Assembly: GCF_000194135.1 (NCBI RefSeq)
Contig: NC_015318.1
Location: forward strand, 572,501-636,500
Origin: Hippea maritima DSM 10411
GTDB lineage: Bacteria; Campylobacterota_A; Desulfurellia; Desulfurellales; Hippeaceae
Reading direction: 5' to 3'
Length of the DNA stretch: 64,000 nucleotides
The translations under genes and the position numbers were made by a program. Numbering within the stretch: the stretch's first letter is position 1; the number at the start of each line of letters is the position of its first letter. The notes below the pieces were generated by a model. It searched no databases, was not told where the DNA came from, and saw only the letters and a program-made list of their open reading frames with translations. This document shows, piece by piece, positions 18,078 to 26,939 of this stretch.

Positions 18078-18965
18078 ATGAGGGTGCATGCTGAGTGTTA
18101 TCAATGTTTCATATCCCAAGCTATTCGTTCGAGCAGGCTCTTTTATGAAGATAGACAGCATCTGCTTAGGCCAGCTCAAGAAGTGGTTAGAATTTTGCGT
18201 GATATCAATGTTGAGTTACCCCCACCTTTGATTAGTGAGGATGTGTATGGCACAATCAGAAAGAGCTTGGGTATAGAAGACCCTTACAAGCAGATAAAGA
18301 GAAAATACAACGATATAGCCTTGAAGTATGAGGACTTTGCAGTAAGCGAAATAGAGCAAGCAAACGACCCCCTTCTTTATGCTATAAGGCTTTCCTTGGC
18401 TGGTAATATAATAGATTTTGGTTCACAGATTGGAAGTTTTAGTCTTGAAAACACCATAGATGAGGTTGTTAAAAACCCCCTTGATTTGACAGATTTTGAC
18501 CTGTTTGAGAAGGATTTGCAAAAAGCGGACCGGGTTGTCCTGCTTGCCGATAATGCCGGTGAGATCGTTTTTGATAAGATCTTGCTTAAAACGATAAAGG
18601 AGTTGTATCCTAAAAAAGAGCTATTTATCATTGTCCGCGGTGGGCCTATAATAAACGATGTTAGCTTAGAGGATGCACTCTATGTTGGAATAGACAAGAT
18701 TGCAAAGGTAATAGATTCTGGCCAACTCATCCCTGGGTTTTGGCCCGATTTTGCAAAGGGTGAGTGTAAAACTGTTTATGAGAGTGCCGATATTGTTATA
18801 TCGAAGGGGCAGGGCAACTTTGAGACCTTAAGCGAGTTTGAGGATAGGCGGGTCTATTTTCTTTTTTTGATAAAATGCAGTGTCGTTGCCCACTATTTGG
18901 GTCTTAAAAAGCTTTCTAAGATATTCATAAGAAACGACGAGCGATGGGCAAGACTGCGGGCGTAG
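18078..18965 (+). CDS. DUF89-family damage-control phosphatase
   Basis: Metal-dependent phosphatase of the DUF89 (ARMT1-like) superfamily, thought to remove damaged or excess phosphorylated metabolites. 295 residues. It has the Cys-containing N-terminus (HAECYQCF) seen in the prokaryotic class, the metal-binding LLADNAGEIVFDK (Asp-Asn, about residue 155), VRGGPIINDV, and the second-Asp region ADIVISKGQGNFETL. Substrate unknown. It heads an operon of housekeeping cofactor and repair genes and overlaps the next gene by 22 bases. Confidence 0.85.
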   Translation: MRVHAECYQCFISQAIRSSRLFYEDRQHLLRPAQEVVRILRDINVELPPPLISEDVYGTIRKSLGIEDPYKQIKRKYNDIALKYEDFAVSEIEQANDPLLYAIRLSLAGNIIDFGSQIGSFSLENTIDEVVKNPLDLTDFDLFEKDLQKADRVVLLADNAGEIVFDKILLKTIKELYPKKELFIIVRGGPIINDVSLEDALYVGIDKIAKVIDSGQLIPGFWPDFAKGECKTVYESADIVISKGQGNFETLSEFEDRRVYFLFLIKCSVVAHYLGLKKLSKIFIRNDERWARLRA

Positions 18966-20092
18966 ATGAGGCTGGAAGGGGGCCTTGGGCTGGCCCGGTT
19001 GTTGCAGCCTGCGTAATATTAAATAAAGATATCCCCCATTTGGGCGATATAGACGATTCTAAAAAACTCTCGCCTAAAAAGAGGGAAGAGCTCTATAGGG
19101 TTATAAAAGAAAACTCCATTTATGGCATAGGCGTTGTCTCAAATAAAGAGATTGATAAGCTGGGTATAGTTAAAGCTGTTGAGCTTGCCATAAAAAGGGC
19201 AATAGATGTGATGGATGAAAAGCCATCGTTTTTACTCATTGACGGTAAGGATAGATTTGATTTGCCTATAAAGTATAAAACCATAATCGAGGGTGATGCA
19301 AAGGTAAAATCTATCGCAGCAGCAAGCATACTGGCCAAGGTTTGGCGTGATAGGTATATGGAGCTTGTGGCAGATATATACCCAAAGTATGGTTTTGAGA
19401 AACATAAGGGTTATGGGACAAAGGCGCATACCCTTGCGCTTGAAAAATACGGTCCGTGCCAAATTCATAGGTTTAGTTTTAAGCCGATTCAGAGAGTATT
19501 GGAGAAAAAAAATAGAAAGCCAAGGCTGCTTTTGCATGCATGTTGCGCTCCGTGTGCGACAAGCGTAATAGAAAGATTAAAGGCGAATTATGATGTTGAG
19601 GTGTTTTTTTATAATCCCAATATACACCCAAAGAGAGAATATGAGGTTAGATTAAAAGAGATTGAGAGGCTTTGCCAATACCACAAGATAAAGCTCCATG
19701 TGGGCAAATACAACCCTAAAAGATGGATTGATAGAGTTAAGATGTACAAAAACGAGTCTGAGGGTGGCAAGCGGTGTATTTTATGCTATGCAGATAGAAT
19801 GAAGGAGTCTGTTAGGCTCGCAAGCGAGTTGGGTTTCGACTATTTTACGACGACATTATCCGTTAGCCCTTTAAAAAGCTGGGAAAAAATAAAAACAATA
19901 GGAGAGGCATTAGCTGCAAAATACAATATAGCCTTTGAGGATACGGATTTTAAAAAGAAGGATGGTTTTAAGCGCTCTGTAGAGTTATCCAAGGAATTTG
20001 GTTTTTACAGGCAAACTTACTGCGGATGCGTCTATTCCAATATTGAACAGAAAAGAAAGAGGGGTATTTTACATGGAGAAAAATCAGATTGA
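18944..20092 (+). CDS. Fusion of ribonuclease HII and epoxyqueuosine reductase QueH
   Basis: One reading frame of 382 residues with two unrelated enzymes. Residues about 1-190 are RNase HII, which cuts RNA in DNA:RNA hybrids and at single ribonucleotides: GVDEAGRGPWAGPVVAA carries the first catalytic Asp-Glu, then the DDSKKLSPKKRE region, SIAAASILAKVWRDR and GYGTKAH. Residues about 191-375 are QueH (DUF208), the last step of queuosine synthesis in tRNA: the cysteine motif HACCAPC, then GGKRCILCYADRM and QTYCGC supply the remaining metal/Fe-S cysteines. Both halves look intact. The start overlaps DUF89 and the end overlaps the next gene, so expression is coupled. Confidence 0.92.
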   Translation: MGKTAGVDEAGRGPWAGPVVAACVILNKDIPHLGDIDDSKKLSPKKREELYRVIKENSIYGIGVVSNKEIDKLGIVKAVELAIKRAIDVMDEKPSFLLIDGKDRFDLPIKYKTIIEGDAKVKSIAAASILAKVWRDRYMELVADIYPKYGFEKHKGYGTKAHTLALEKYGPCQIHRFSFKPIQRVLEKKNRKPRLLLHACCAPCATSVIERLKANYDVEVFFYNPNIHPKREYEVRLKEIERLCQYHKIKLHVGKYNPKRWIDRVKMYKNESEGGKRCILCYADRMKESVRLASELGFDYFTTTLSVSPLKSWEKIKTIGEALAAKYNIAFEDTDFKKKDGFKRSVELSKEFGFYRQTYCGCVYSNIEQKRKRGILHGEKSD

Positions 20093-21560
20093 TGTATTAA
20101 TAGATAGGTATGGATTTGAGATGGTTGAGACCCACATATCATGGGTTTTGCTTGGGAATGAACTTGTCTATAAGATAAAAAAGCCCGTGGATTTTGGTTT
20201 TTTGGATTATACGACGATTGAAAAGAGGCTAAAGTTCTGCCAAAAAGAGATTGAGTTGAATAAGCGACTTGCTGAGGAAATATACTTAGGCGTTAGCATG
20301 ATTACAGACAAAAACGGTGATATATCGATTGACGGTGATGGTGAGGTTATTGATTATGCGGTGAAGATGAAGAGGATGCCGCAGGGTAGGATGATGGATG
20401 TGCTGCTTGATGAGAATAGGATAAACTCAAAACATATTGATGTTTTGGCAAGAAAGATAGCAGATTTCCACAAGAATGCCTCAACCAATGATTACATAGC
20501 CTCTTTTGGCAGCCTAAAAACAAATAAGCTCAATACAGACGAAAACTTTGAGCAGACAAAAGGCGGTATAGGAACATTTATAACTCAATTTCAATACGAT
20601 TCTGTTAAAGACTATACGGATAGGTTTTATGCCCAAAACGGTGATGTATTTCAAAAGCGGATAGAGGAGGGCAAGGTTAGGGATTGCCACGGCGATATGT
20701 ATTCTAAGAATATCTGCATAGTTGATGAGGATCACATCTATATATACGACTGCATTGAGTTCAATGAACGTTTCAGGTATTCTGATGTGGCAAGCGATGT
20801 TGCCTTTATGTTGATGGATCTTGAAAATAAGAACCGATGGGATTTATCAGGGTTGTTTTTGAAAAGCTATCTTGGGTATTCCTCAGATAACGGTATGATG
20901 GAGGTGCTTGATTTTTACAAGCTTTACAGAGCCTATGTTAGGGGTAAGATAGCCTTTTTTCAGGATAACCCCGATGAGGCCAACAGGTATTTTGATCTGG
21001 CTTTCGGTTATTTGCCAGAAGAATATAAACCTAAGGTATTTATCTTTAGCGGCTTGAGCGGCTCTGGAAAGACAACACTGGCACTTGAGTTATCCAAAAG
21101 ATACGGTTTTATGGTTCTATCAAGCGATATAATCAGAAAGAGACTTGCGGGCATGGATGTAAATGATAAGGATCTTGCAGACTTTGGCAGTGGTATTTAC
21201 TCGGTTAAGATGACAGAGAGGGTTTATGCAAAGATGATTGATGATGCCTATCAGCTTGCAAGGTTAGGCAAAGGCGTTATCTTAGATGCCACTTTTTTGA
21301 AGAAAAGCCAGAGAGAGGCTGTTTTTAGTAGATTTTTAAGGCTCGGCATAAAACCTATAGTTGTTTTTATTGATATAGATGATAAAACAGCCAAGGAGCA
21401 TTTCAAGAAAAGAGAGAAGGGTAAAAGCGTATCGGATGGGAGGTATGAGATTTATCTAAAACAAAAGGAGTTGCTTGAAAAACCCGATGATGCAATTATT
21501 TTAGATGGCAAAGCTGCGATTGAAGATAATTTGAAGGTTTTAGGGGGGATTTTAAGATGA
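20073..21560 (+). CDS. Aminoglycoside phosphotransferase-like / P-loop kinase fusion protein
   Basis: About 495 residues with two domains. The N-terminal half is an APH-like kinase fold (YKIKKPVDFGFLDY, Brenner-like CHGDMYSKNICI, YIYDCIEFNERFRY). The C-terminal half is a zeta-toxin/adenylylsulfate-kinase-like P-loop NTPase (FSGLSGSGKTTLALEL, LSSDIIRKRLAG, VILDATFLKKSQRE). This fusion recurs in bacteria, but its substrate is unknown and antibiotic resistance should not be assumed. I start at MEKNQIDVL (20073), behind AAAGAGGGG, rather than at an upstream in-frame start inside the QueH coding region. Confidence 0.82.
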   Translation: MEKNQIDVLIDRYGFEMVETHISWVLLGNELVYKIKKPVDFGFLDYTTIEKRLKFCQKEIELNKRLAEEIYLGVSMITDKNGDISIDGDGEVIDYAVKMKRMPQGRMMDVLLDENRINSKHIDVLARKIADFHKNASTNDYIASFGSLKTNKLNTDENFEQTKGGIGTFITQFQYDSVKDYTDRFYAQNGDVFQKRIEEGKVRDCHGDMYSKNICIVDEDHIYIYDCIEFNERFRYSDVASDVAFMLMDLENKNRWDLSGLFLKSYLGYSSDNGMMEVLDFYKLYRAYVRGKIAFFQDNPDEANRYFDLAFGYLPEEYKPKVFIFSGLSGSGKTTLALELSKRYGFMVLSSDIIRKRLAGMDVNDKDLADFGSGIYSVKMTERVYAKMIDDAYQLARLGKGVILDATFLKKSQREAVFSRFLRLGIKPIVVFIDIDDKTAKEHFKKREKGKSVSDGRYEIYLKQKELLEKPDDAIILDGKAAIEDNLKVLGGILR

Positions 21561-22288
21561 GGTTGGGTGTAAATATAGACCATGTGGCAACAATAAGGGA
21601 AGCCAGAAAAACCAATGAGCCGGAGCCGATATACGCGGCCTTGCTTGTTCAGGAAGCATTAGCAGACGGCATAACAATGCATCTTAGAGAGGATAGGCGC
21701 CACATTCAGGATAGGGATGTTTATCAGGTAAGGGAGATTGTTAAGATTCCGTTAAATCTTGAGATGAGCCTAAATGAGGAGATAGTCAGGATAGCCTTAG
21801 ATGTAAAACCACACCAGGCAACGCTTGTGCCAGAGAACAGGCAAGAGATCACAACAGAGGGCGGTTTGGATGTTGTGGCAAACAGCGATAGGGTATCGGA
21901 GGTTATAAAGAGACTAAAAGGTGAGGGTATTCTTGTAAGCCTGTTTATAGACCCGCAAGAGTGGCAGATTGAACAGGCAAAAAACTTGGGCGCAGATGCG
22001 ATAGAGCTCCACACAGGAAATTATGCAAATGCAAAACACGATATGGAAAAACGGCTCGAACTTGAAAAGCTCATCGATGCTGCCAAGTATGCTAAATCGT
22101 TAGGTTTGCATGTTCATGCAGGACATGGTCTTACCTATGAGAATGTAAAACCGGTTGCCGCGATTAAGGAGATAGAAGAGCTAAACATTGGCCACAGCAT
22201 AATAGCAAAGAGCGTCTTTGTTGGCATGAAGGAAGCTGTAAGTTTGATGAGACAGCTGATACACGAGGCACGATGGAAGTTGGCATAG
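21557..22288 (+). CDS. pdxJ: Pyridoxine 5'-phosphate synthase
   Basis: PdxJ condenses 1-deoxyxylulose-5-phosphate with aminoacetone phosphate to form pyridoxine 5'-phosphate (DXP-dependent vitamin B6 route). 243 residues, a TIM barrel. Signature pieces are RLGVNIDHVATIREAR, MHLREDRRHIQDRD, LEMSLNEE, SLFIDP, ELHTGNYA, HAGHGLTYENV and ELNIGHSIIAKSVF. The start overlaps the upstream stop (ATGA) and the end overlaps acpS by 16 bases. Confidence 0.97.
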   Translation: MRLGVNIDHVATIREARKTNEPEPIYAALLVQEALADGITMHLREDRRHIQDRDVYQVREIVKIPLNLEMSLNEEIVRIALDVKPHQATLVPENRQEITTEGGLDVVANSDRVSEVIKRLKGEGILVSLFIDPQEWQIEQAKNLGADAIELHTGNYANAKHDMEKRLELEKLIDAAKYAKSLGLHVHAGHGLTYENVKPVAAIKEIEELNIGHSIIAKSVFVGMKEAVSLMRQLIHEARWKLA

Positions 22289-22602
22289 ATATAGAGGAGA
22301 TTGAAAGGATAGAGAAGGCCCATAAGCAGTTTGGTGATAGGTTTCTAAGGAGAGTTTTTTCGGAGGAGGAGTTGAATTATTGTTTCTCTAGGAAGAATCC
22401 TTATCCATCGCTGTGTGGGAGATTTTGTGCAAAAGAAGCAGTTGTAAAGGTATATGCTGGAAAGCTTTTGATTTCGGATGTGAAGATAGTTAACGCAGAA
22501 AGTGGTAAGCCCATGGTTTTTATACGCAATAAACCCTCCGATATAGCAGTTTCTATAAGCCACTCGAAACATTATGCCACAGCCGTTGCCGTTAAACCAT
22601 GA
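22273..22602 (+). CDS. acpS: Holo-[acyl-carrier-protein] synthase
   Basis: AcpS moves the 4'-phosphopantetheine arm from CoA to acyl carrier protein. 109 residues, slightly short of the usual 120. The metal-binding Asp is in VGIDIEEIERI and the Glu in GRFCAKEAVVKV; VSISHSKHYATAVAV is the usual C-terminal motif. The gene overlaps pdxJ upstream and folC downstream, and pdxJ-acpS adjacency is a common bacterial arrangement. Confidence 0.94.
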   Translation: MEVGIDIEEIERIEKAHKQFGDRFLRRVFSEEELNYCFSRKNPYPSLCGRFCAKEAVVKVYAGKLLISDVKIVNAESGKPMVFIRNKPSDIAVSISHSKHYATAVAVKP

Positions 22603-23810
22603 ATGAAATTGAAGCATTCAAAGAGCTAAACGGCATACTCAATAGCCTAAATCCATACGCAATGGATCTGTCGCTTGATAGGATTAAGTCGTTTTTGAAT
22701 AAGATAGGCAATCCTCAGAATAGCTTTAAATCCATTTTAGTGGGTGGGACAAACGGTAAAGGCAGTGCTGTTAGCATGCTTTCTAAGGCCTTCATTGATG
22801 CCGATTACAATGTTGGCACATACACCTCACCCCACCTTATTCAGTTAAACGAGCGCTTCAAGATCAACGGTAAAATCGTTCCTTTTGCTATATTGCTTGA
22901 ATATGCCCGGTTCGTTCAAAGTTTGAATTTTGAGCATTTGACATATTTTGAGTTCTTAACGGCTATGGCATTTTTGCTGTTTAAGGATTTTGGTGTTGAT
23001 GTGGCTGTTTTAGAGGTAGGGATGGGAGGTGAGTTTGATGCCACAAATGTGATTGACCCCATCTTGAGCATTTTGACATCCATATCACTTGACCATACGA
23101 AACATTTGGGTGATACGCTTGAAAAAATAACCCTAACCAAAAGCAAGATTATCAAAAGATTAGGGGTTGTATCAAAAAACCCCGAAACGGTTATAAAAAC
23201 CATCAAGGATAGTGTAAATGCAGAGGTGTTCTTTGTTGATGATGATTATGTAAAAAGGGCCAAAGATTTGGGCTTTTTTAATGTTAATACAGACAATGTT
23301 GCAACCGTCCTGCTTGCCATAGATCTCCTAAACCAAAGGTATGGTTTTGGATTAGATCCCTTTAGTATAAAAAAGGTTTTTTGGCCTGGGAGGTTTGAGG
23401 TTATAGAATCCAATGGTAAAGCGTTTATACTGGATGGGGCGCACAACGCCTCGGCCGTTGAAAACTTGATCGGGCTTATAGATAGGTTTGGTTTTCGTAT
23501 TGACGCTATTGTTTTTGCAGCGCTTACAACCAAGGATTGGAAGGAGAATTTGACTAAGTTATGTGATATATCACCCAATATAAAGTTGCCTCAACTAAAA
23601 TATAAGCTTGGTGTTGAACCGAAAGATATACAGGCTTTTTTGAGAAGAAGGGGTGTATGTCAAACAGAGCTGTTTGATGATGTAAATAGTTGCATAAACA
23701 AACTCTTCAATTCTGAATATGAAAACATACTTATCACGGGATCGCTATATTTGGTTGGCGAGGCCTTAGCGTGTAATCTAATGGAAGGGGAGGGCGGCTT
23801 TATGCCGTAA
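22599..23810 (+). CDS. folC: Bifunctional folylpolyglutamate synthase / dihydrofolate synthase
   Basis: FolC adds glutamate to dihydropteroate and to folates. 403 residues, Mur-ligase fold. The P-loop is VGGTNGKGSAVSM (about residue 47), followed by GTYTSPHL, LEVGMGGEFDATNV, the SLDHTKHLGDT segment and the C-terminal FILDGAHNASA. It closes a six-gene operon in which each gene overlaps the next. A hairpin overlaps its stop codon. Confidence 0.95.
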   Translation: MNEIEAFKELNGILNSLNPYAMDLSLDRIKSFLNKIGNPQNSFKSILVGGTNGKGSAVSMLSKAFIDADYNVGTYTSPHLIQLNERFKINGKIVPFAILLEYARFVQSLNFEHLTYFEFLTAMAFLLFKDFGVDVAVLEVGMGGEFDATNVIDPILSILTSISLDHTKHLGDTLEKITLTKSKIIKRLGVVSKNPETVIKTIKDSVNAEVFFVDDDYVKRAKDLGFFNVNTDNVATVLLAIDLLNQRYGFGLDPFSIKKVFWPGRFEVIESNGKAFILDGAHNASAVENLIGLIDRFGFRIDAIVFAALTTKDWKENLTKLCDISPNIKLPQLKYKLGVEPKDIQAFLRRRGVCQTELFDDVNSCINKLFNSEYENILITGSLYLVGEALACNLMEGEGGFMP

Positions 23811-23818
23811 CCTTCCCC
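23787..23818 (+). terminator. Hairpin between convergent folC and porB
   Basis: GGGGA/TCCCC and CGGC/GCCG pair around a TTTAT loop, with a small internal bulge, covering the folC stop. A T-run comes only about 9 bases later. It may terminate folC transcripts or protect both 3' ends. Confidence 0.4.
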
Positions 23819-23830
23819 AGTGGCTATTTT

Positions 23831-24781
23831 TTAGTCTTCGAAATAGGATATACCACACTCTTCTCTTTTTAAGAGCCACTCCCAGTGTCTATCAACCTGC
23901 TTTTGGAACTCTTCAATTAAATACTCATTGCCTTTCTTGAAGAGGTGCGCAAACCTTCTTTGTGGTTTTAGGTATTCCTCAACAGGCAGTTTTTTCTTTG
24001 GTTTGTAGTTGATAACAACCTTTCCTTTGATAACCTCATACAACGGCCATACACATGTATCGACGGCCAGTTGTGCTATTTCAATGGCTTTGTTAGATGG
24101 GAAACCCCAGCCCGTGGTACATGGCTCAATAACGTTTATGTATGTTGGGCCATCAACATCAAGTGCTTTTTTGACCTTATTCATTAGATCTCTCCAATTG
24201 GAGGGTGAAGCCTGTGCGATGTATTCCATGTGATGGCCTTCTAAAACGCTCACAATGTCTTTTCTTGGTTGTTCCTTTCCAAATTTAACTTTACCGTTTG
24301 GTGATGTTGTTGTAGAGCCTCCAAATGGAGTTGCAGAAGAGCGCTGGTTTCCTGTATTCTGATATGCGTTGTTATCATTACAGATATAAAGAAATTGATG
24401 CCCTCTTTCAATGGCACCCGAAAGTGCCTGCAACCCTATGTCGTATGTACCTCCATCACTTGCAAATGCTATAAACCTAATATCTTTTTTGACTTTACCC
24501 TTTTTCTTTAGGGCTTTATAGGCGGCTTCAACGCCGGATATTGTACTTGCAGCATTCTCAAAGGCTGTATGAATCCACGGCACATTCCAGCTTGTATATG
24601 GATAAAGACCAGTTGAAACCTCAAAACAACCGGTAGCTGCCGCAACAACTATATCGTATTTGTCTGTCTCAGCTGCCGCAAATACCTGTCTTGCTATAAC
24701 TGAGTGCGTACAACCTGGACACAATCTATGGCCACTTACAAGGCCTTCCTTTTTCTTTGCTAAATCATTTAACAGAGCCAT
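23831..24781 (-). CDS. porB: Pyruvate:ferredoxin oxidoreductase, beta subunit
   Basis: TPP-binding subunit of four-subunit POR, which interconverts pyruvate + CoA and acetyl-CoA + CO2 with ferredoxin. 316 residues. CPGCTHSVIARQ supplies the first cluster-ligand cysteines. TPP/Mg motif is ASDGGTYDIGLQALSGA with CNDNNAYQNTG. The last gene of the porGDAB order, three bases after porA's stop. The sequence matches PorB better than the 2-oxoglutarate or 2-oxoisovalerate relatives, but substrate specificity is inferred. Confidence 0.93.
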   Translation of the reverse strand: MALLNDLAKKKEGLVSGHRLCPGCTHSVIARQVFAAAETDKYDIVVAAATGCFEVSTGLYPYTSWNVPWIHTAFENAASTISGVEAAYKALKKKGKVKKDIRFIAFASDGGTYDIGLQALSGAIERGHQFLYICNDNNAYQNTGNQRSSATPFGGSTTTSPNGKVKFGKEQPRKDIVSVLEGHHMEYIAQASPSNWRDLMNKVKKALDVDGPTYINVIEPCTTGWGFPSNKAIEIAQLAVDTCVWPLYEVIKGKVVINYKPKKKLPVEEYLKPQRRFAHLFKKGNEYLIEEFQKQVDRHWEWLLKREECGISYFED

Positions 24782-24784
24782 ATC

Positions 24785-25975
24785 TTACCCCCATGCTCCT
24801 CTTAGGTTTAGACAATCGAACTGTTTTTCAACCTTACCCGTATCAACTATTTTCTTTAATGTTTCGTACACAGAGTTTATATGCCTGGGCTGGGTATCTC
24901 TTCCTCCAAGTCCGTATGTGTAGTTGATTACAGGAGCCCTTGTATCTGTATCATACAAAGCGCTTCTTATCTCGTTGAATAGGGGTCCACCTTGAGCACC
25001 TGATGGTGACACCCTATCCAAAACCGCTATGGCTTTAGCAGATTGCAGGGCATCTGCAATATCTTTGAATGGGAATGGTCTGAATAGTCTTATCTTTAAC
25101 AAGCCAGCTTTAACGCCGTTTTCTCTTAAATTATCCACAACATCCTTTGTTGTGCCGCATACAGAGCCTGCAGCGACAACAACAAAGTCTGCATCGTCTA
25201 ATTTGTATGCCTCATAAAGTCCATACTCCCTTCCAAAAGCCTTGCCAAAATCTTTTCCTACCTGAGTCACGACATCTTTTGCATTTAAAAGACCTTTAAG
25301 TTGATTCATTTTGTGTTCGAAGTACCAATCTGGTGGAGCCCAGGCACCGTGAGTTATAGGATCATCAGTATTGAGTAGTGGAAACTTAGCCTCATATTTT
25401 CCTATAAATTCCTTAACAGCTGCATCATCCTCAAGTTCCCATATTTCAATAGCATGAGATACATTGAAACCATCAAATGCAGCTAATGCTGGAGTAATTA
25501 CTTTCTCGTTTTCAGCTATCTTTATTGCTTGAATTAAATTATCATAAGCTTCTTGGGAATTTTCAGATATTAATTGAATCCATCCTGTATCCCTTCCACC
25601 CATTATGTCTGAATGGTCACCGTGTATGTTTAGTGGGGCAGAAAGAGCTCTTGCTGCAACTGCCATAACAATTGGAAGCCTCATTCCGCTTGCTATGTAT
25701 AGCATCTCCCACATAAGTGCATAACCGTTTGCGCTTGTGGCTGTCATAACCCTTGCACCGGCTGCTGCTGCGCCGATACATGCACTCATTGCAGAATGTT
25801 CACTTTCAACAGTAACAAGCTCTGTGTCCATTTCACCGTCAGCTATAAACTGAGCCACGGCTTGAGGTACAGGTGTTGAAGGTGTTATTGGAAAGGCTGC
25901 TATAACATCTGGATTGATCTGTCTCATTGCATGGGCGGCAGCCTCATTTCCCGTCAATGCTACTTTTTTACCCAT
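24785..25975 (-). CDS. porA: Pyruvate:ferredoxin oxidoreductase, alpha subunit
   Basis: 396-residue pyrimidine-domain subunit of POR. It has TGNEAAAHAMRQINPDVIAA, the AFPITPSTPVPQ segment that binds substrate carboxylate, TVESEHSAMSACIGAAAAGA (with the catalytic-site Glu) and TSANGYALMWEMLY. The C-terminal half is the domain that helps bind CoA. Ribosome-binding site AGGAGG lies before the ATG. Adjacent to porD (upstream) and porB. Confidence 0.94.
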   Translation of the reverse strand: MGKKVALTGNEAAAHAMRQINPDVIAAFPITPSTPVPQAVAQFIADGEMDTELVTVESEHSAMSACIGAAAAGARVMTATSANGYALMWEMLYIASGMRLPIVMAVAARALSAPLNIHGDHSDIMGGRDTGWIQLISENSQEAYDNLIQAIKIAENEKVITPALAAFDGFNVSHAIEIWELEDDAAVKEFIGKYEAKFPLLNTDDPITHGAWAPPDWYFEHKMNQLKGLLNAKDVVTQVGKDFGKAFGREYGLYEAYKLDDADFVVVAAGSVCGTTKDVVDNLRENGVKAGLLKIRLFRPFPFKDIADALQSAKAIAVLDRVSPSGAQGGPLFNEIRSALYDTDTRAPVINYTYGLGGRDTQPRHINSVYETLKKIVDTGKVEKQFDCLNLRGAWG

Positions 25976-25993
25976 TTATTTCCTCCTAAGCTT

Positions 25994-26338
25994 TTACTTG
26001 GAAAAGACTTCTTTTCTTAACTCTTCCACTGTTTTACCTTTTGCCTGGGCCTCTAAAACCATCTGGAGAGATTTTGGTTTACTTGGGCATTGCTCAACAC
26101 AGATTCCACAACCTTTGCAATGGTCATAATCTATACCAGCCATCTTTCCATTTTCATCTACAAGAATAGAGCTATCGGGACAATAAACCCAGCAAAACAT
26201 ACATTGAATGCAAGTGTCTGGATTCCAGACTGGGCGCTCAACTCTCCATGAGCCAGTTTCGTAGTTTTTAGAATTACCAGGGTCCTTTATGGTTGCGCCA
26301 ATAAGTACTTCATCCCATTTTAGCAATTTCTCAGCCAT
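25994..26338 (-). CDS. porD: Pyruvate:ferredoxin oxidoreductase, delta (ferredoxin-like) subunit
   Basis: 114-residue polyferredoxin subunit. Two [4Fe-4S] motifs, CIQCMFCWVYCP and CKGCGICVEQCP, carry electrons from the TPP site to external ferredoxin. Translation starts directly after the porG stop. Confidence 0.93.
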   Translation of the reverse strand: MAEKLLKWDEVLIGATIKDPGNSKNYETGSWRVERPVWNPDTCIQCMFCWVYCPDSSILVDENGKMAGIDYDHCKGCGICVEQCPSKPKSLQMVLEAQAKGKTVEELRKEVFSK

Positions 26339-26914
26339 TTACTTTACCTCCTCGTAGGCTGTTTCTATAGCCTTTCTATTGCCTTCTATTATTTTCTCAG
26401 GGAATTTGCCTGCCTCTTCCAATAGCTCAACAACACCCTTTGATACCTCTTCTTTGCTGAAAAGGCCTGTTACCTTTGCCAATGCTCCAATCATAGGTGT
26501 GTTTGGAATTGCCCTACCCAATGTTTCGATGCTTATCTTGTTTGCATCAACCACATAAACTTCATAACCCTCAAGGCCCAATTCTTTAATAACCTCTTCT
26601 TTGTCGAATGCCGTGTTTACTATAACCTTGCCATCTTTTTTTAGACCCTCTTTTACATCAATTAAGCCCATTAGTGTTGGATCCAGAATTAAAACAATGT
26701 CTGGCTCCATGTACTCTGAATGATCCCTGATCGGCTTGTCGTTAACCCTTGTGAAAGCAACAACAGGAGCTCCTCTTTTCTCTGCGCCATATACGGCAAA
26801 ACCTTGAGCGTATATTCCCTCCTCTTGAGAGATTAACTCTGCCAATGTTTTGGCCGCCGTAACGGCTCCCTGTCCGGCCCTTCCGTGCCATCTGATATCC
26901 ATTTTCTTAGACAT
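26339..26914 (-). CDS. porG: Pyruvate:ferredoxin oxidoreductase, gamma subunit
   Basis: About 191 residues; the family signature IRWHGRAGQGAVTAAKTLAE follows the start. I place the start at 26914 (MSKKMDIRW), eight bases downstream of a GGTGGGGG ribosome-binding site, not at the ATG at 26947, which lies inside recR. The subunit has the AGQG motif of the gamma family and the YGAEKRGAPVVAFTRV loop. It is the first POR gene of the run and follows recR by 25 bases. Confidence 0.92.
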   Translation of the reverse strand: MSKKMDIRWHGRAGQGAVTAAKTLAELISQEEGIYAQGFAVYGAEKRGAPVVAFTRVNDKPIRDHSEYMEPDIVLILDPTLMGLIDVKEGLKKDGKVIVNTAFDKEEVIKELGLEGYEVYVVDANKISIETLGRAIPNTPMIGALAKVTGLFSKEEVSKGVVELLEEAGKFPEKIIEGNRKAIETAYEEVK

Positions 26915-26939
26915 CTTTAGACCCCCACCAAAATTTGTT

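Noticed and set aside
19998-20072. Earlier in-frame start for the APH/kinase fusion
   Set aside because: It lies inside the QueH cysteine region; the ATG at 20073 has a good ribosome-binding site and is where family homology begins.
20073-21560. Aminoglycoside resistance gene
   Set aside because: The APH-like fold occurs in many housekeeping kinases and this fusion is not linked to resistance.
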